Below, piece by piece: positions 1 to 10,874 of a stretch of 64,000 nt of DNA; position 1 is the first letter of the stretch, and every line of letters begins with the position of its first letter. The notes below the pieces were generated by a model that saw only the letters and a list, made by a program, of their open reading frames with translations, ran no database searches and was not told the DNA's origin. Position numbers and translations under genes: made by a program. Origin of the DNA: Dipodascopsis uninucleata var. uninucleata (Eukaryota > Ascomycota > Lipomycetes > Lipomycetales > Lipomycetaceae); the NCBI GenBank assembly GCA_030568195.1, contig JAJLTO010000003.1:1386501-1450500 (forward strand). The letters are read 5' to 3'.

Positions 1-328
1 GTTCATTGTATATGCTTGTATTTTGATGATGGATTAAGGAATTTAGCTAGCACTACTTTCTACGGGCTTTTCTTATATATACATATATGTAAAATGTTAT
101 TAATTCAAATCTGCGTCTGTCAACTATGTTATATGTAGCCTTCCTTTATTCCTCGTTTTTAGTAGAATTGTGTAATATTGCAGTCGTAGTTGAACTAAAA
201 TTCATAGTTTCCCTTCTATTATTAATTATGTACTACGGTCACTTTTGTTAGGGTTACTGTGTTGAAGTACAGTGTGGATTGCAAATTTTCGAGTTACTAC
301 GAATAATTTAGTCTATTATGACCTTGCA
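1..328. other. Left-edge spacer upstream of POP5
   Basis: AT-rich DNA with no convincing coding exon. It should hold the POP5 promoter. In-frame codons upstream of position 329 do not resemble the protein family, so they are not assigned to the gene. Confidence 0.5.
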
Positions 329-954
329 ATGGTCAGATTTAAGTCGCGCTACATTCTCTTTTCAGTTCATTATCCCACTGAGAATGTCGAGGATTTGTTG
401 GTATTCTCAGCCTATGATAAAGTGAAGACTGCTCATGCGCACGATAACGAAGAAATATCTCCTAAATCACAAGGCTCGTCAGATCAAATGATCCTTCCGG
501 GCGGGATCCTTCCAAATATCGACCATAAATCTCGACTATTACTTCAATGGCAGCCTTCGCCTGATCTAGTTGATATGAATGCAGTGAATACGGCTATTCG
601 AGATTCAATTAACCGAAATTTCGGAGACCTCGGTGCTGGTTTAGTTCGATCTAGTCTAAATTGTAAGTCGTAGCATAGCCGCTGCATCTCTGATATACAC
701 TCTAATGACATTCTTTCCTCAATATAGTACGCTATTACTCTAAAGCTACTTCGATGGGTATTGTTAGGGTATCGCGAGATCATTTCCGACTTGTATGGGC
801 TGCGCTTACTTTTATCAACGAAATTGCGGACCAAAAAGTTGTCGTTACCGTCGAGCATGTATCTGGTACTATGCGGAAGTGCCAGAAGGCGGCAATGGCA
901 AAAGACCGATCTCTAATTGGTCGTGCTATTGATATTAAGATACCGTCATTCTAG
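329..954 (+). CDS. POP5: RNase P/MRP protein subunit Pop5
   Basis: Two exons, 329-662 and 728-954, give 186 aa. The 65-nt intron (663-727) has donor GTAAGT, branch-like CTAAT and acceptor ATAG. Pop5 is a core protein of nuclear RNase P and RNase MRP, needed for tRNA 5' maturation and pre-rRNA cleavage. The start MVRFKSRY is the family's typical N-terminus. Exon 2 carries the signature YYSKATSMGIVRVSRDHF, followed by the KCQKAAM segment. An open frame begins further upstream (272) but lacks family similarity, so ATG 329 is preferred. Length is close to yeast Pop5. Identity rests on motif recognition; splice sites are inferred from frame continuity. Confidence 0.93.
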
Positions 955-1474
955 AGACATAATAATCTGAATATTATATATTGGCCTGTGAATAATTTAC
1001 GGCTGATTTACCACTTTTACAAAGGCTTTATTTTTTTTGCTTTATATTATATTGATCGATTAACGACTATCGGTTCGGTTTCTCTTTCAGATTTTGTCGT
1101 TCTTATTATTGTATAATAATCTTGTTACATCTTGTATTCCGTGTATTAATAATTAATTTCAATTTGTATATAATCATTACTCTGATGTAGCTAAAGCGCT
1201 TAGGAGTATCTGCATAATCGTATACATCGAGTCTAAATTTCTTGGTCTAGTTTATAACAGTTACGCACATATTCCTTAAACATCACGTTGTAACAGCACC
1301 ACTACTACAGACGTATTTTTCTATCTCGATTACGAGCTCTTTTACTTTTGTTCCATTAGACAAATTTCTTTTAAGAAGTCAAGTATATTCTTCCACTGGA
1401 AGGCTACAAACAACAAGATTACGATATTATCATCAATAATAATATTGACTTCAATATATTAAAACGAAGTAGAT
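955..1474. other. POP5-COA3 spacer
   Basis: 520 nt between two genes on the same strand. Very AT-rich with T runs (for example 1030-1042), which would suit a POP5 3' end and the COA3 promoter. Nothing else is supportable. Confidence 0.5.
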
Positions 1475-1935
1475 ATGTCTAGTGGTGGTCAAATAAGGTG
1501 AGCGGACTATCTAGTTGAGACTATTCATTCACAGCGCTATACATATACTGAATCAAGATCTCTTTTGTAATATATTACTGACTAAATACCTTAATATTAA
1601 AATAGATGGGGCGGTAGCCAATACATGGATTCATCGTATCGTATGACTCCGGCAATGTTAAGAACACGCCAGAAGTATTTCAGAAGGAACTTTTTGACCG
1701 GATTGTTTCTCGCAGGTTTCGTTACTAGCGTTTGTAAGTGCTCATTTTCATAATATCTGCTTTGCTTATATTTTATTAGTTTACAATTAATATTTATATT
1801 GCTTATGACTTAGATACGTATGCGGCTACAGCCGGTGGAGCTGATGACTTTTCGGATGTTCCTATTCCTCCTATCGCAGAGGATCAGATAGAGAATCTCA
1901 AAAAGGATTACGGGAAGAGTGATCAGTCAAAGTAG
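1475..1935 (+). CDS. COA3: Cytochrome c oxidase assembly factor Coa3
   Basis: Three small exons, 1475-1497, 1606-1733 and 1814-1935, encode 90 aa. Too short for simple ORF scans because the first exon is only 23 nt. Coa3 (human COA3/MITRAC12) is an inner mitochondrial membrane protein that works with Cox14 to control COX1 synthesis and early complex IV assembly. Seen in the translation: YRMTPAMLRTRQKYFRRNF, then one membrane span (LTGLFLAGFVTSVYTYAAT), then DDFSDVPIPPI, which is the family's hallmark tail. Intron 1 (1498-1605) has donor GTGAGC and branch GACTAAAT. Intron 2 (1734-1813) has donor GTAAGT. Total exon length is divisible by three with no internal stop. Confidence 0.9.
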
Positions 1936-2530
1936 AATTATCACGAGAGCAGTTGGATCTGATTTTGCTACCAATAAATATACAAGCATGCTAAGTAAAC
2001 TGATGTCTGGCGTCAATTCCATCATGTTTATCAATTGTACATAGATATGAATGTAGTAGTTTTAACTATATGGTCATTTCGATATGATCCACGACTTATA
2101 GGAATATTTGTTTGTAAATAGATCTTTTCTTTAATATATGCGTAGGAAGCTATCAAATTTGGATATTTTCTCTATCTACTATTCATGATCTCTCTTCTGA
2201 TATTTGGCCTCTTAAGGAGATACAGTCTCATTGATTTCATTTGAGTTCTAGTTCGCACTATGCAACTTAGAATGAGTTCAACAGTCTGAAAGTTACTCTA
2301 GATTCAAATTATCAAGCTCTTAATAGCTTTGAAACAGTCACCTATTAACAGTACGATTTTACTGTGCGCTCGATGCCAGGTATAGTTATAGCAAATATGT
2401 TACGTTTGATGTTCAATTACAAGATGGTACACGGCCGGGTAATGACGCGTCGGGAAGTTTGTAGGTGAATTAAATTAGTTGCACTAATTACCAGTTTACT
2501 TTCCTAATTGTACAGTTGTAGAATATATAT
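1936..2530. other. COA3-CMR1 spacer
   Basis: 595 nt with no coding exon. The only clear element is an MCB-like GACGCGTC at 2444-2451, listed separately. Confidence 0.5.
2444..2451. promoter_or_regulatory. MCB-type element upstream of CMR1
   Basis: The palindrome GACGCGTC contains ACGCGT, the MluI cell-cycle box bound by MBF in yeasts. It lies about 80 bp before the CMR1 start codon. I found no other ACGCGT in a promoter of this window. Function is inferred from motif and position only. Confidence 0.5.
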
Positions 2531-4180
2531 ATGATGGCAGATACAGACTCTGGTATAAGTGAATATGAACGCCAAAGACGAGCTAATATAGAGCGGAACA
2601 ATGCCTTGCTTCGAGAACTTGAGCTGGCCAGCTTAGGAGCTTCAATAAGCCCCACGCGAAGTGGTCCTGCACCTAACAAAAGATCTTCAAGTTCCAGGAA
2701 CTCGGCGAATAAGAAAAAGACGAAAACGGCTTCTGCTGTCAAGATCGAAGAGAATATTGTTCCTCGGAGAACGTCTGCCAGATTGGCGGGGATTAAACCA
2801 GAGTCAGATGAGGCGCGAATTAGAGCCGAGAAAGAATACGAAGTCATACAAGAACAGTCGCGTGTACAGCGACAGAGAATAGCTGGTGATATGCGATTTG
2901 AAGATATTTCGAAAGATAAGATAGCAAAATTATGGACATTTGACACGGATGCTGATACACTGACCGAAGAAGAGCGTGTTATTGATGGTGATATAGTAAA
3001 ATTACGAAAAGAACTAAGTAATCTGAAGCTCTATGAGCGGTTTGCACCCAATGACATCAAAATAGTGAGCCACGCTTACGGGTGTTTATAGTCTAGGTAT
3101 TAGGTTATTGCTAACGTTTCTTTGCTATAGACACCTGAGCGAATATTTTGTATAGGATTTCATCCTTCTGTTTCCAAGAAACTAGTCCTTGCTGGTGATA
3201 AGATTGGAAACTTAGGTATTTGGGATGTAGACCAAGTAAAGGAAGAAGACGAGGAGGTAATACCTCGAACATATCTCTTCAAAGTTCATGCACGTACCCT
3301 ATCTTCGTATGCATTTCCTCCTTCTACTCATGAAAAAGTATATTCCTCAAGCTATGATGGCTCTATTCGTTGTGTAGATTTTGCGACGGGTGTCAGTTCT
3401 GAGGTATACTATGGTGAGATTTATGATGGAGAACCAGATGCGCAGAGTGAGCTACATTTCTCTGATCCCAACACCTTGTACTTTGCTACTCTAAGTGGTG
3501 AAGTTTGTCGGGTAGACCTTAGATCATTGAAAGATTCAACAAAATATAGGCTGCATGAAAAGAAAATTGGCGGCTTTTCACTACATCCCGGAGCGCATTA
3601 TTTATGTGCATCGGCGTCTCTTGATAGAACAATGAAGATATGGGATTTCAGAAATCTAAGTACAAATGGAAACGGTGAAGTAGTACCAATGAATCTCGGG
3701 ATATATGAGAGTAGGTTGAGTATCAGTTGTACATCTTGGAATTCTGTGGGGGATATAGTATGCAATGGATATGATGACACAATCAACATCTTCAATTTGA
3801 AAGATTCTGCTGAATGGCCCACTGATTTCAAACAAACAGAACTAGCTCCATGTTCTAAAATCAGACATAACTGCCAGACTGGAAGATGGGTAACAATACT
3901 TAAAGCTCATTGGCAAGAAAGACCTATTGATCTAATTCAGAAATTTGTAATCGGTAATATGAATCGGTTCATGGACGTCTACACCGCTGATGGTATCCAG
4001 CTCGCTAGGCTTGGAGATTCAGAAATGGTGTCTGCAGTGCCAGCGGCGTGCAGATTCCACCCAGTAAAGGTAATTTTATCGCTCTTAATAGATGACCTGA
4101 CTTTATACTAACTATTGGCTACTAATTAGAACTGGATTGTTGGTGGTACGGCAAGTGGTAAAGTTGTATTATATTCATAG
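2531..4180 (+). CDS. CMR1: DNA damage-binding WD40 protein Cmr1 (WDR76 family)
   Basis: Exons 2531-3064, 3131-4069 and 4130-4180 give 507 aa. Cmr1/WDR76 binds DNA and nucleosomes, associates with replication forks and goes to protein quality-control foci under replication stress. The N-terminus has the family signature (SEYERQRRANIERNNALLREL), then a basic linker (KRSSSSRNSANKKKTKTAS), then WD40 blades including SYDGSIRCVDF and ASASLDRTMKIWDFRN. The segment KIRHNCQTGRWVTILKAHW is diagnostic of the family. Both introns have clean branch sites (GCTAAC, TACTAAC). The start could be the second Met (2534). The last exon (NWIVGGTASGKVVLYS) closes the final blade. Confidence 0.93.
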
Positions 4181-4618
4181 GCTTATGGGCAGTAACCACA
4201 TAATCTAATAATATGCGATATGTAATATTCATTCACGACATAACTTCTGTAATTTGGTTAACGGACGGCTTAATATAATCATTATCAAGATATTGATATG
4301 ACAGTTATTGACATTTATATACAAACGTACGTATATATATATATGTATAAAAGTATATAGATATAGATATAAATAAATAGATATTATATAATGTTATATA
4401 ATGTTATCTAATGCTGTAATACATACATTTGTCCGAATCTGATTTCGTCGCATATTATTCACATTACAATGCAAATTAGACAGGCAAAAATATCAGACAG
4501 TCCATATGAAAGATATAGATATTCTCATGTAACCTTTTGAAATCTTTCCATCTCTTAATATCTCTTAATATTTTCCCAGCTATCAGTAATTTAATGATTA
4601 AAAACTCTGCTCACACGC
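4181..4618. other. Convergent 3' spacer CMR1/MBF1
   Basis: Extremely AT-rich, with TA-dinucleotide runs around 4325-4350 and repeats of ATGTTATATA around 4385-4410. Probably two overlapping 3' ends. No gene seen. Confidence 0.5.
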
Positions 4619-5065
4619 TCACTTCTTCTTGGGGCCACCTAGAGGAGCACCAATGTTCTGTCCTCGTAGCTTCACACCCAACACTCTTTCCAGCTTGCCT
4701 AGTAATTGCTGGTTTGGAACCGCTCGTCCCATTTCATAGTCATTGATAATGTTAGCCTTTTCGTTAACCTTGACGGCAAGATCCTTCTGGGTCATACTCT
4801 TTTCTAGTCTCGCTTTAGAAATGGCCTTTCCAACCTGTATGTCAAGTTTTGGTGGCGGTGCAACATCGGTTTCCCGATCGATCTTCGTTAGACGTTGACC
4901 ATCTGTTCCAACAGTCCTATTTGAACCTGCTCCGTATTTCTTATCGGTTGAAACGACAGCACCCGCTCGTCGAGCAGCGTTAAGCTCTGCATTCGATTTG
5001 GCCGCGGAAGCCTGACGTGCGTTAGCCTTTTGACCGATGACGGTAACGGTATCCCAGTCCGACAT
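4619..5065 (-). CDS. MBF1: Multiprotein-bridging factor 1
   Basis: Intronless, 148 aa, the usual family length. Mbf1 is a conserved coactivator that bridges bZIP activators such as Gcn4 to TBP, and also acts at collided ribosomes to prevent frameshifting. The N-terminus MSDWDTVTVIGQKA and the linker GTDGQRLTKIDRETD are typical. A C-terminal helix-turn-helix (cro/C1 type; KARLEKSMTQKDLAVKVNEK, then NDYEMGRAVPN) spans roughly residues 80-135. It ends in a basic tail. It is convergent with CMR1 and divergent from mL41. Recognition is very secure. Confidence 0.96.
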   Translation of the reverse strand: MSDWDTVTVIGQKANARQASAAKSNAELNAARRAGAVVSTDKKYGAGSNRTVGTDGQRLTKIDRETDVAPPPKLDIQVGKAISKARLEKSMTQKDLAVKVNEKANIINDYEMGRAVPNQQLLGKLERVLGVKLRGQNIGAPLGGPKKK

Positions 5066-5589
5066 GATGTGTTATGCTATGATTTCTGCGAATAGAATCT
5101 TATCAAATAAGATATAGATTGTAAATTATATTCAATAATCTAACGCGCTTTCTTTCTTATTACTTCAAATCTCGAGAAAGATTGAAAAAAATTAAGCAAT
5201 AGAATAAAATATAGTGTTGAATATATCTCTAGACAGATGGCCAAACTAGAATATCAACCCTTTTCCATATAGCACTCATAACCATTGTGTAGGGTTTGGT
5301 AAAGAACATTCTAGTAATGCAGTTAAATTTATGTACATATGGCATATAGCTAAGTGAGTATTCTTAGTCTTAAAGGCATAAGCGCGTGTGTTGCACGGTT
5401 TGCCAGAGTCCTCAAAATTTTCGGAAACTATACTTACTAGCAGCTGCAAGTGTTTTTTCAGGTATACAATATCTCAGTTGCAAATATATCATCTTCAGAA
5501 GAGGAATTTCTGTGCCAGAAGGCTATTAAGACAATATTTTTATAGAGTTCTTATTTCTATAGGACAATTGAAGTTTTATTGTGAACACA
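5066..5589. other. Divergent promoter MBF1/mL41
   Basis: 524 nt, AT-rich, must hold both promoters. A short open frame at 5388-5609 has no recognisable content and overlaps the mL41 start. No specific site identified. Confidence 0.5.
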
Positions 5590-6067
5590 ATGAGAGCATC
5601 GACCATTAGATTACTGGAGCATTTCCGAGACCGAATGTTACCGGCTCGTAACCGTGTGCGATATACCAAGCGAGTGCCATTAGGGTCAAAGAATGGTAAT
5701 AAGGACTACTATAAAGGTACCGGTTCTGCTGGTAATGGCTGGCATACAAAGCGCGGAAGATACATAATAGATTTCCAAAAAGTGCGGACGTATGTTGTTC
5801 CAAAACAATTGGCGACTACAAATGTGAGTGTGACTATTTCAAGAACTCATCAGCAGGTGCATTTTATAAACAGAAATACTAATTGCGAATTAGCTTAAAC
5901 CTTTTGTTTCGAACAAATTACCAGAGGTTATTAACAAGTTTCCTGGATTTCCGCACGGTGGGGCCGACGCAAACTGGTACATCCAGAAATATAGAGAATA
6001 TTTAATATACGGAAGGTCTCTTGCACCTCGAATGAAGCGATCGAAGGACTACGTTGAAAATCCTTAA
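5590..6067 (+). CDS. MRPL27: Mitochondrial large-subunit ribosomal protein mL41
   Basis: Exons 5590-5823 and 5894-6067 encode 135 aa. The intron (5824-5893) has donor GTGAGT, branch TACTAAT and acceptor TTAG. mL41 is a structural protein of the mitochondrial 54S subunit. The N-terminus is basic and Ser/Arg-rich, as expected for a matrix signal. The core motif follows: [19 protein letters not shown], then [16 protein letters not shown], then [15 protein letters not shown] 5590 is the first ATG in frame; an upstream GTG at 5581 is not a credible start. The tail-to-tail gap to U2AF35 is 190 bp. Confidence 0.87.
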
Positions 6068-6257
6068 GACATTCAAGATGCAAATACTAATTACATTATC
6101 TCAGCATTGTATCTATCATAACACTTTTTGCTTTTTGTACATATAAGAAATCTAAGCAACCTTTGTAATATACAAGAGCATACGAAATTATATATATTAT
6201 CCTAGTGCACCCATGAAAAGAAAACAAATAAAATATGTGTTAATTTGGTTATGACAA

Positions 6258-7089
6258 TCAGGCAAACCTTCGTCGTGGCTCTGGTGATGGAGATCGTGAC
6301 ATTGATCGAGCGTCACGGCCTCGTTCTTGTAAGAATTTTCGCTGCGCTGAACAATAGATCATAGAATGTTAGCTTGACTTGAAAAAGCAAATATATCAAT
6401 GTATCCACGAAGTTTTAATGTTAACTTACATAGTTCCAAATCCTTTTGTAGTTCTGGAGTAGGCCGTTTGGAATGTATAAAATTACAAAATCCACCTCGA
6501 CTACACTCTTTGGTTTCATGCTGCCGACAGCATGCTTCTCGGAAGTCGGTAACTGGACTGAGTTCTGCGTATACTGGACGTCCGCCATACCATCTCGAGT
6601 TGAAATTATCACAAGCCTTCTGTGCATCTTCTTCATACTTGAATCTGCAATACACATTTCCAATCAAATCTGTATCATAATTGGTTAGAATCAGATAAAA
6701 TATATCGAACAACAAAAACTATGAATTACATACGATCATTACTATTTTCACAGACTACAACTTCCTCCACTTCACCAAACTTTGCAGCCTCACAATAGAA
6801 GTCTTCGTAAAATGCGTCGAAATGATTCTGCATTTGTGAGTCATTCAATTTATTTCCTTGTTGAAATGCAGGGTTCTGATATAAGTTTGGACACATCATC
6901 GTCTGAGAATAAGACGGTTTAACATGTTTTCTTGAACATCGTTCTCCGTGTCGGCAGGCACCGATCTTGTAGTAGAATGAGCTATATTCAATGTTAGTAT
7001 TATAATATTTGATCATAAGTAATATATTTAACTAACCAGTTCACTTTATCTTGCTCTGTTCCGAAAATTGACGCCAGATAATTCGCCAT
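6258..7089 (-). CDS. U2AF1: U2 snRNP auxiliary factor small subunit (U2AF35)
   Basis: Four exons on the minus strand (7089-7037, 6981-6734, 6669-6430, 6346-6258) encode 209 aa. The protein recognises the AG of 3' splice sites with U2AF65. The N-terminus MANYLASIFGTEQDKVNC is nearly the same as in animals. First CCCH zinc finger: CSFYYKIGACRHGERC...H. The central UHM/RRM has GEVEEVVVCENSND, HLIGNVYCRF and SRWYGGRPVYAELSPV. The second zinc finger is in TDFREACCRQHETKECSRG. The short tail has RS/SR residues (RDARSMSRSPSPEPRRR). Intron 1 has an unusual donor, GTTAGT. Saccharomyces lacks this gene, so its presence fits an intron-richer fungus. Confidence 0.93.
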
Positions 7090-7348
7090 AGTTGGTTCTA
7101 ATATGTTACAATAGTTTGAAAAGAAGAGGAAGTATACTCAGAGAATTAGAGAATTATAAATTATCTCATTTCGTAGTAAGGTCACGCCCGAAAGAGGTGG
7201 CAATTGTGGCTTACATAATTCTAGACTTAAGCTTTACGCCTTAAATGTCAAATATCTTTGCTTACGACAACCATAACATAAATGACTTTCGTAACTTCGA
7301 GAAAACCAATAAATAGTTATCAGACTATTTTTCTTAAACACAAGTATC

Positions 7349-8161
7349 ATGGGGGTAAGTAAGTATAATGAAATGAAGTGCTCTGAAGTATACTGACAAT
7401 GTCTTAAGAATGACGGAGGATCGATTCCGAAGCGGTCAGACCTCGTAAAGTCCTCTGCAAAAGCACCCACAACATCAGACTTGTTTGAGTACAACTCGTT
7501 ACATGCCAGCTTTATCTGGACGACATGCATACTTAGCAAGAAACCCTTGGAGTTTCCAATTGTAAGCGATTACAAAGGGCATTTGTTCAACAAGGAATCT
7601 ATACTTGAATGGCTAATATCGCCGGAGAAATTTGGGGATGGTGAGTCAACAGTGCCACACATCAAGTCTATGAAGGATGTGGTAGAGCTGAAGATCTCAA
7701 AAGATTCAGCAGGAAGATGGATTTGCCCCATAACGAGGAAAGAACTGAAGGCAAATGGAGGAAAATTTGTCTATCTTTCAGAGTGCGGTCATGTCTTTAC
7801 TGAGAACGCGTTGAGAGAAATCGACAGCTCAGCTTGTTTAGAATGCGGTGCGGAGTTTGACCAGGCGAATTTGGTTATAATAAATCCCACGATACCGGAA
7901 GATATAGAACAAATGAGGCAACGTATTGAAAGGCTGAGGGCTTTAGGCCTGACTCACTCACTAAAGCCAGCTGTATCTAAGAAGAAACGGAAAGATACTT
8001 CGCAAGACTCTAAGAAAAAGAAGAAAGTGAAGGAAAGTGACTCTAGTGGCCGCATACGCAACGAATCTACCCTCAGTATGACAAAGTCTGTTATGGAAGA
8101 TCTACACAGGAATGAGATTAAAAGAACTGCTGTTATTAAGGATCTGTACTTAAATACTTGA
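7349..8161 (+). CDS. RTF2: Replication termination factor Rtf2
   Basis: A 6-nt first coding exon (7349-7354, Met-Gly) is joined over a 54-nt intron (7355-7408) to exon 7409-8161; product 252 aa. The join restores the family's N-terminus, MGNDGGSIPKR. Rtf2 works at stalled replication forks (site-specific termination in fission yeast) and is also linked to splicing. It contains a degenerate RING-like fold: CILSKKPLEFPIVSDYKG, then WICPITRKEL, then FVYLSECGHVF, then CLECGAEF. The Lys-rich tail (KKKRKDTSQDSKKKKKVKE) looks like a nuclear signal. It is divergent from U2AF35, sharing a 259-bp promoter. Confidence 0.92.
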
Positions 8162-8439
8162 GTGTAGAAATAATTGTACGATATAATCATGATGTGGTGA
8201 ACTCAATTTGATTGGATCTGTAGTCCATAATCTACACTTAAAATGCTGTAGATGCGGCGCTGTAATTCCAAAAAATATGTAGGAAAAACTTTCGAAGCCG
8301 CTATATAGCATAGCCCACGTTGCAAATATTAGATCCTTACTGCAGTCTGTAATATAGAGACATACATTGAAAGCCTGATTGAATGATTGTATAGACGCTA
8401 AGTTATTTCTCTAGGCCAGCATACATTAATAACAGAAAA

Positions 8440-9303
8440 ATGGGAAAGTGTAGTAAGGATAAACGAGATCTCTACTACCGCAGAGCAAAAGAGGAGGGAT
8501 GGCGTGCACGATCAGCTTTCAAATTACTTCAACTCGACTCAGAGTTCAAGTTGCTGGAAGGTATAACAAGAGTGGTAGATTTATGTGCAGCTCCTGGTTC
8601 ATGGAGTCAGGTTCTTGCTAGGACATTACCAAAGGGTAGTGCTACAATTGTATCAGTCGATTTACAACCTATAGCTCCAATTGAAGGCGTCATAACTCTT
8701 CAAGCGGATATCACACACCCATCAACTCTTACAAATATCTTAGATCTCTTTGGAGGTGAACCAGCAGATTTTGTTTGCTCTGATGGTGCACCTGATGTTA
8801 CAGGACTTCATGATCTGGACGAATATGTGCAGGCACAACTATTACTGTCCGCTTTAACTCTTGCTACCAATCTACTTAAACCAGGCGGAACTTTTGTCGC
8901 CAAAATCTTCCGTGGTAGGGACGTTGATCTCCTATATTCTCAGTTTTCGCTCCTTTTTGATCGTGTATCATGTGCCAAACCTCGCAGCTCGAGGGCATCA
9001 TCCTTAGAGTCTTTCATCGTTTGTCAAGGATACCGACCGAGGCCAGGATGGTCACCCGAGTCCATGACTACGTTCAAGTCGGATGAATTACCAATACCAA
9101 TCAGAAGTGTGGAAGATAATAGAATGGACGGAAGACTAATTGCAAAGTTTATCGCTTGTGGTGATTTGACTGATTATGATGCGGATGCTACCTATCCTCT
9201 TGAAAAGGGAGTAAGAACTATTAGTTTAGATCCTGTACAAAAACCTACTGCACCTCCTTACAAAACTGCTCTCGAGAAAAAGAGAAACGGTGTTTTACGG
9301 TAA
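8440..9303 (+). CDS. TRM7: tRNA 2'-O-ribose methyltransferase Trm7 (FTSJ1 family)
   Basis: Intronless, 287 aa. Trm7 methylates ribose 2'-OH at positions 32 and 34 of the tRNA anticodon loop, with partner proteins for each site. The start [20 protein letters not shown] is canonical. The SAM-binding motif is [16 protein letters not shown]. The K-D-K-E tetrad is visible: Lys28 in RSAFKLL, Asp in [11 protein letters not shown], Lys in [11 protein letters not shown] and Glu in [12 protein letters not shown]. It is convergent with RCL1 (147 bp between stops). Confidence 0.96.
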   Translation: MGKCSKDKRDLYYRRAKEEGWRARSAFKLLQLDSEFKLLEGITRVVDLCAAPGSWSQVLARTLPKGSATIVSVDLQPIAPIEGVITLQADITHPSTLTNILDLFGGEPADFVCSDGAPDVTGLHDLDEYVQAQLLLSALTLATNLLKPGGTFVAKIFRGRDVDLLYSQFSLLFDRVSCAKPRSSRASSLESFIVCQGYRPRPGWSPESMTTFKSDELPIPIRSVEDNRMDGRLIAKFIACGDLTDYDADATYPLEKGVRTISLDPVQKPTAPPYKTALEKKRNGVLR

Positions 9304-9450
9304 TTTTTATTGACATAAATCATTTTTTGTATTTGTTCGAGGAAAAAAGCTTTAGCAGAAACATACGATTAGAGAAGTTTCGACGACAGTATCAGTCTCA
9401 TTATAATATATTTTGTAAAAATTTACTATGTACAATATACAAAAACTTCT

Positions 9451-10611
9451 TTATGCAATCTTTTTATTTGCGTTTACAAATCCAGTTCCTTTAATACTCA
9501 AGACGTACTCTTCTACTTGCTCATTGTTGGAATCGGTGTCGTCATCTTTCTCATCTCGGTCATCCTCACTTTCAAACATTGGCTCATCGCTTTCATGTTT
9601 CTTGATTCTTGCTTCCGTTCCCCAAAACAGTTTAATCAGTCGCAAGAGTCGAACGAATGACTCGTCAATGACATTTGCGCCCAACAAAACTCTACCAATG
9701 TCTTCTCTGCCAAGGACCATGAGAGTAATCAATGTTGCTACTTGGACTCGGCATACCATACCACCAATGGCTATCTCTTTGAGTAGAGCACAAGCCGCTC
9801 TTTTTCCAACTTCCTCGGGAACAACGCCTGCTTCACCAACTGCCTCTGATGTATAGCACCATCCAGTCCGCGTTTCACCAACTAAAGTTACACCAAAGCC
9901 AGGGCTCTTTCCTGACTCCTCACCACGAGCAACATCCGAGTAAATGAAGGTCTCGCACTTCGTTCCTGAAAGTATTGATCTAGCTCCATCGATAATTCTG
10001 TTAACACTATCTGGACTTACTCTGGTAGAGTATGCAATACCACGTATCTTCAACACTGGAGGAGTATCCACCACAGCATGGAGTGTGTTTGGACACAAGA
10101 CAATATGTGGTAGAAAAAGCGTAACCTCTCCGCCTCCAAGAGGGGGAGAGCCTCTACGAGCGATCCGTAATTCTTGTCTAGAAATTCCAAATTTCTCATA
10201 TATAGGAAAAATGGCAGTTCTAATGGTATCCACTCCAAGGTCGATGCCGTTTGACGTAATTCCTGTTAGAGTAAGAGAAAGTGCAGATTTACCAAATGGA
10301 GCCAGCAAAAGGAGAGGTTCTATGAAATAGCCAATACCTCGAGAAATCGGACATGAATGTGTGAGAGTTCCATTGACAATTAATCCTGGCTTGTAGACTA
10401 CTGTTGTACCAGTATATGAAATTTCTATAATTGACCCGTTTGTAACTTTCTCTAATAGCCGCAGAAATGAAATTTCATAGTCTTTTAGACCAGGTTCCAT
10501 ATCTTCTGACCTGATCTTATCGATTTTTATTGCTCTGCCAGCAAGTGTTGCCAGCACCAAGTGTAGCCGGAAGTCCAGGTGCCCTGAAAACATCAAAGGA
10601 GGAGCTACCAT
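9451..10611 (-). CDS. RCL1: 18S rRNA processing factor Rcl1
   Basis: Intronless, 386 aa. Rcl1 is a cyclase-fold protein without cyclase activity. It acts in the SSU processome with Bms1 to cleave pre-rRNA at A2. Seen: SGHLDFRLHLVLATLAGRA, then SRGIGYFIEPLLLLAPFGK, then GITSNGIDLGVDTIRTA, then RRGSPPLGGGEV. These identify the RCL1 branch rather than catalytic RtcA. The C-terminal acidic stretch (ESEDDRDEKDDDTDSN) is typical of nucleolar factors. Its promoter is shared with the NOP8-like gene, another ribosome-assembly factor. Confidence 0.95.
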   Translation of the reverse strand: MVAPPLMFSGHLDFRLHLVLATLAGRAIKIDKIRSEDMEPGLKDYEISFLRLLEKVTNGSIIEISYTGTTVVYKPGLIVNGTLTHSCPISRGIGYFIEPLLLLAPFGKSALSLTLTGITSNGIDLGVDTIRTAIFPIYEKFGISRQELRIARRGSPPLGGGEVTLFLPHIVLCPNTLHAVVDTPPVLKIRGIAYSTRVSPDSVNRIIDGARSILSGTKCETFIYSDVARGEESGKSPGFGVTLVGETRTGWCYTSEAVGEAGVVPEEVGKRAACALLKEIAIGGMVCRVQVATLITLMVLGREDIGRVLLGANVIDESFVRLLRLIKLFWGTEARIKKHESDEPMFESEDDRDEKDDDTDSNNEQVEEYVLSIKGTGFVNANKKIA

Positions 10612-10874
10612 TTTCTCTAGTTTTCCTTTATTTCCCTTTATTTTCGTCTAGTAAGTATATCTTCTCATGGATCAAAACAATGTGGATATTCTCTAGTCTT
10701 TTCTCCTATGAACTATACAAAAAAAAAAATACAGCAGCATTTTTGTATATGTCGGACTTGGGACAAATTTTCCTGGCCTAGAAAAAACTTTTCTAGATAG
10801 CATTATAATTCTATTATATGTGTTACTTCATATATCCTATTAATTTAAGTATTCTTTTACTCATGATCTAATAA

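Noticed and set aside
2488-2946. 152-codon minus-strand frame
   Set aside because: Antisense to CMR1 exon 1, whose family signature is clear.
5581-5589. GTG upstream start for mL41
   Set aside because: Non-ATG start adding three residues; ATG 5590 is the natural eukaryotic start.
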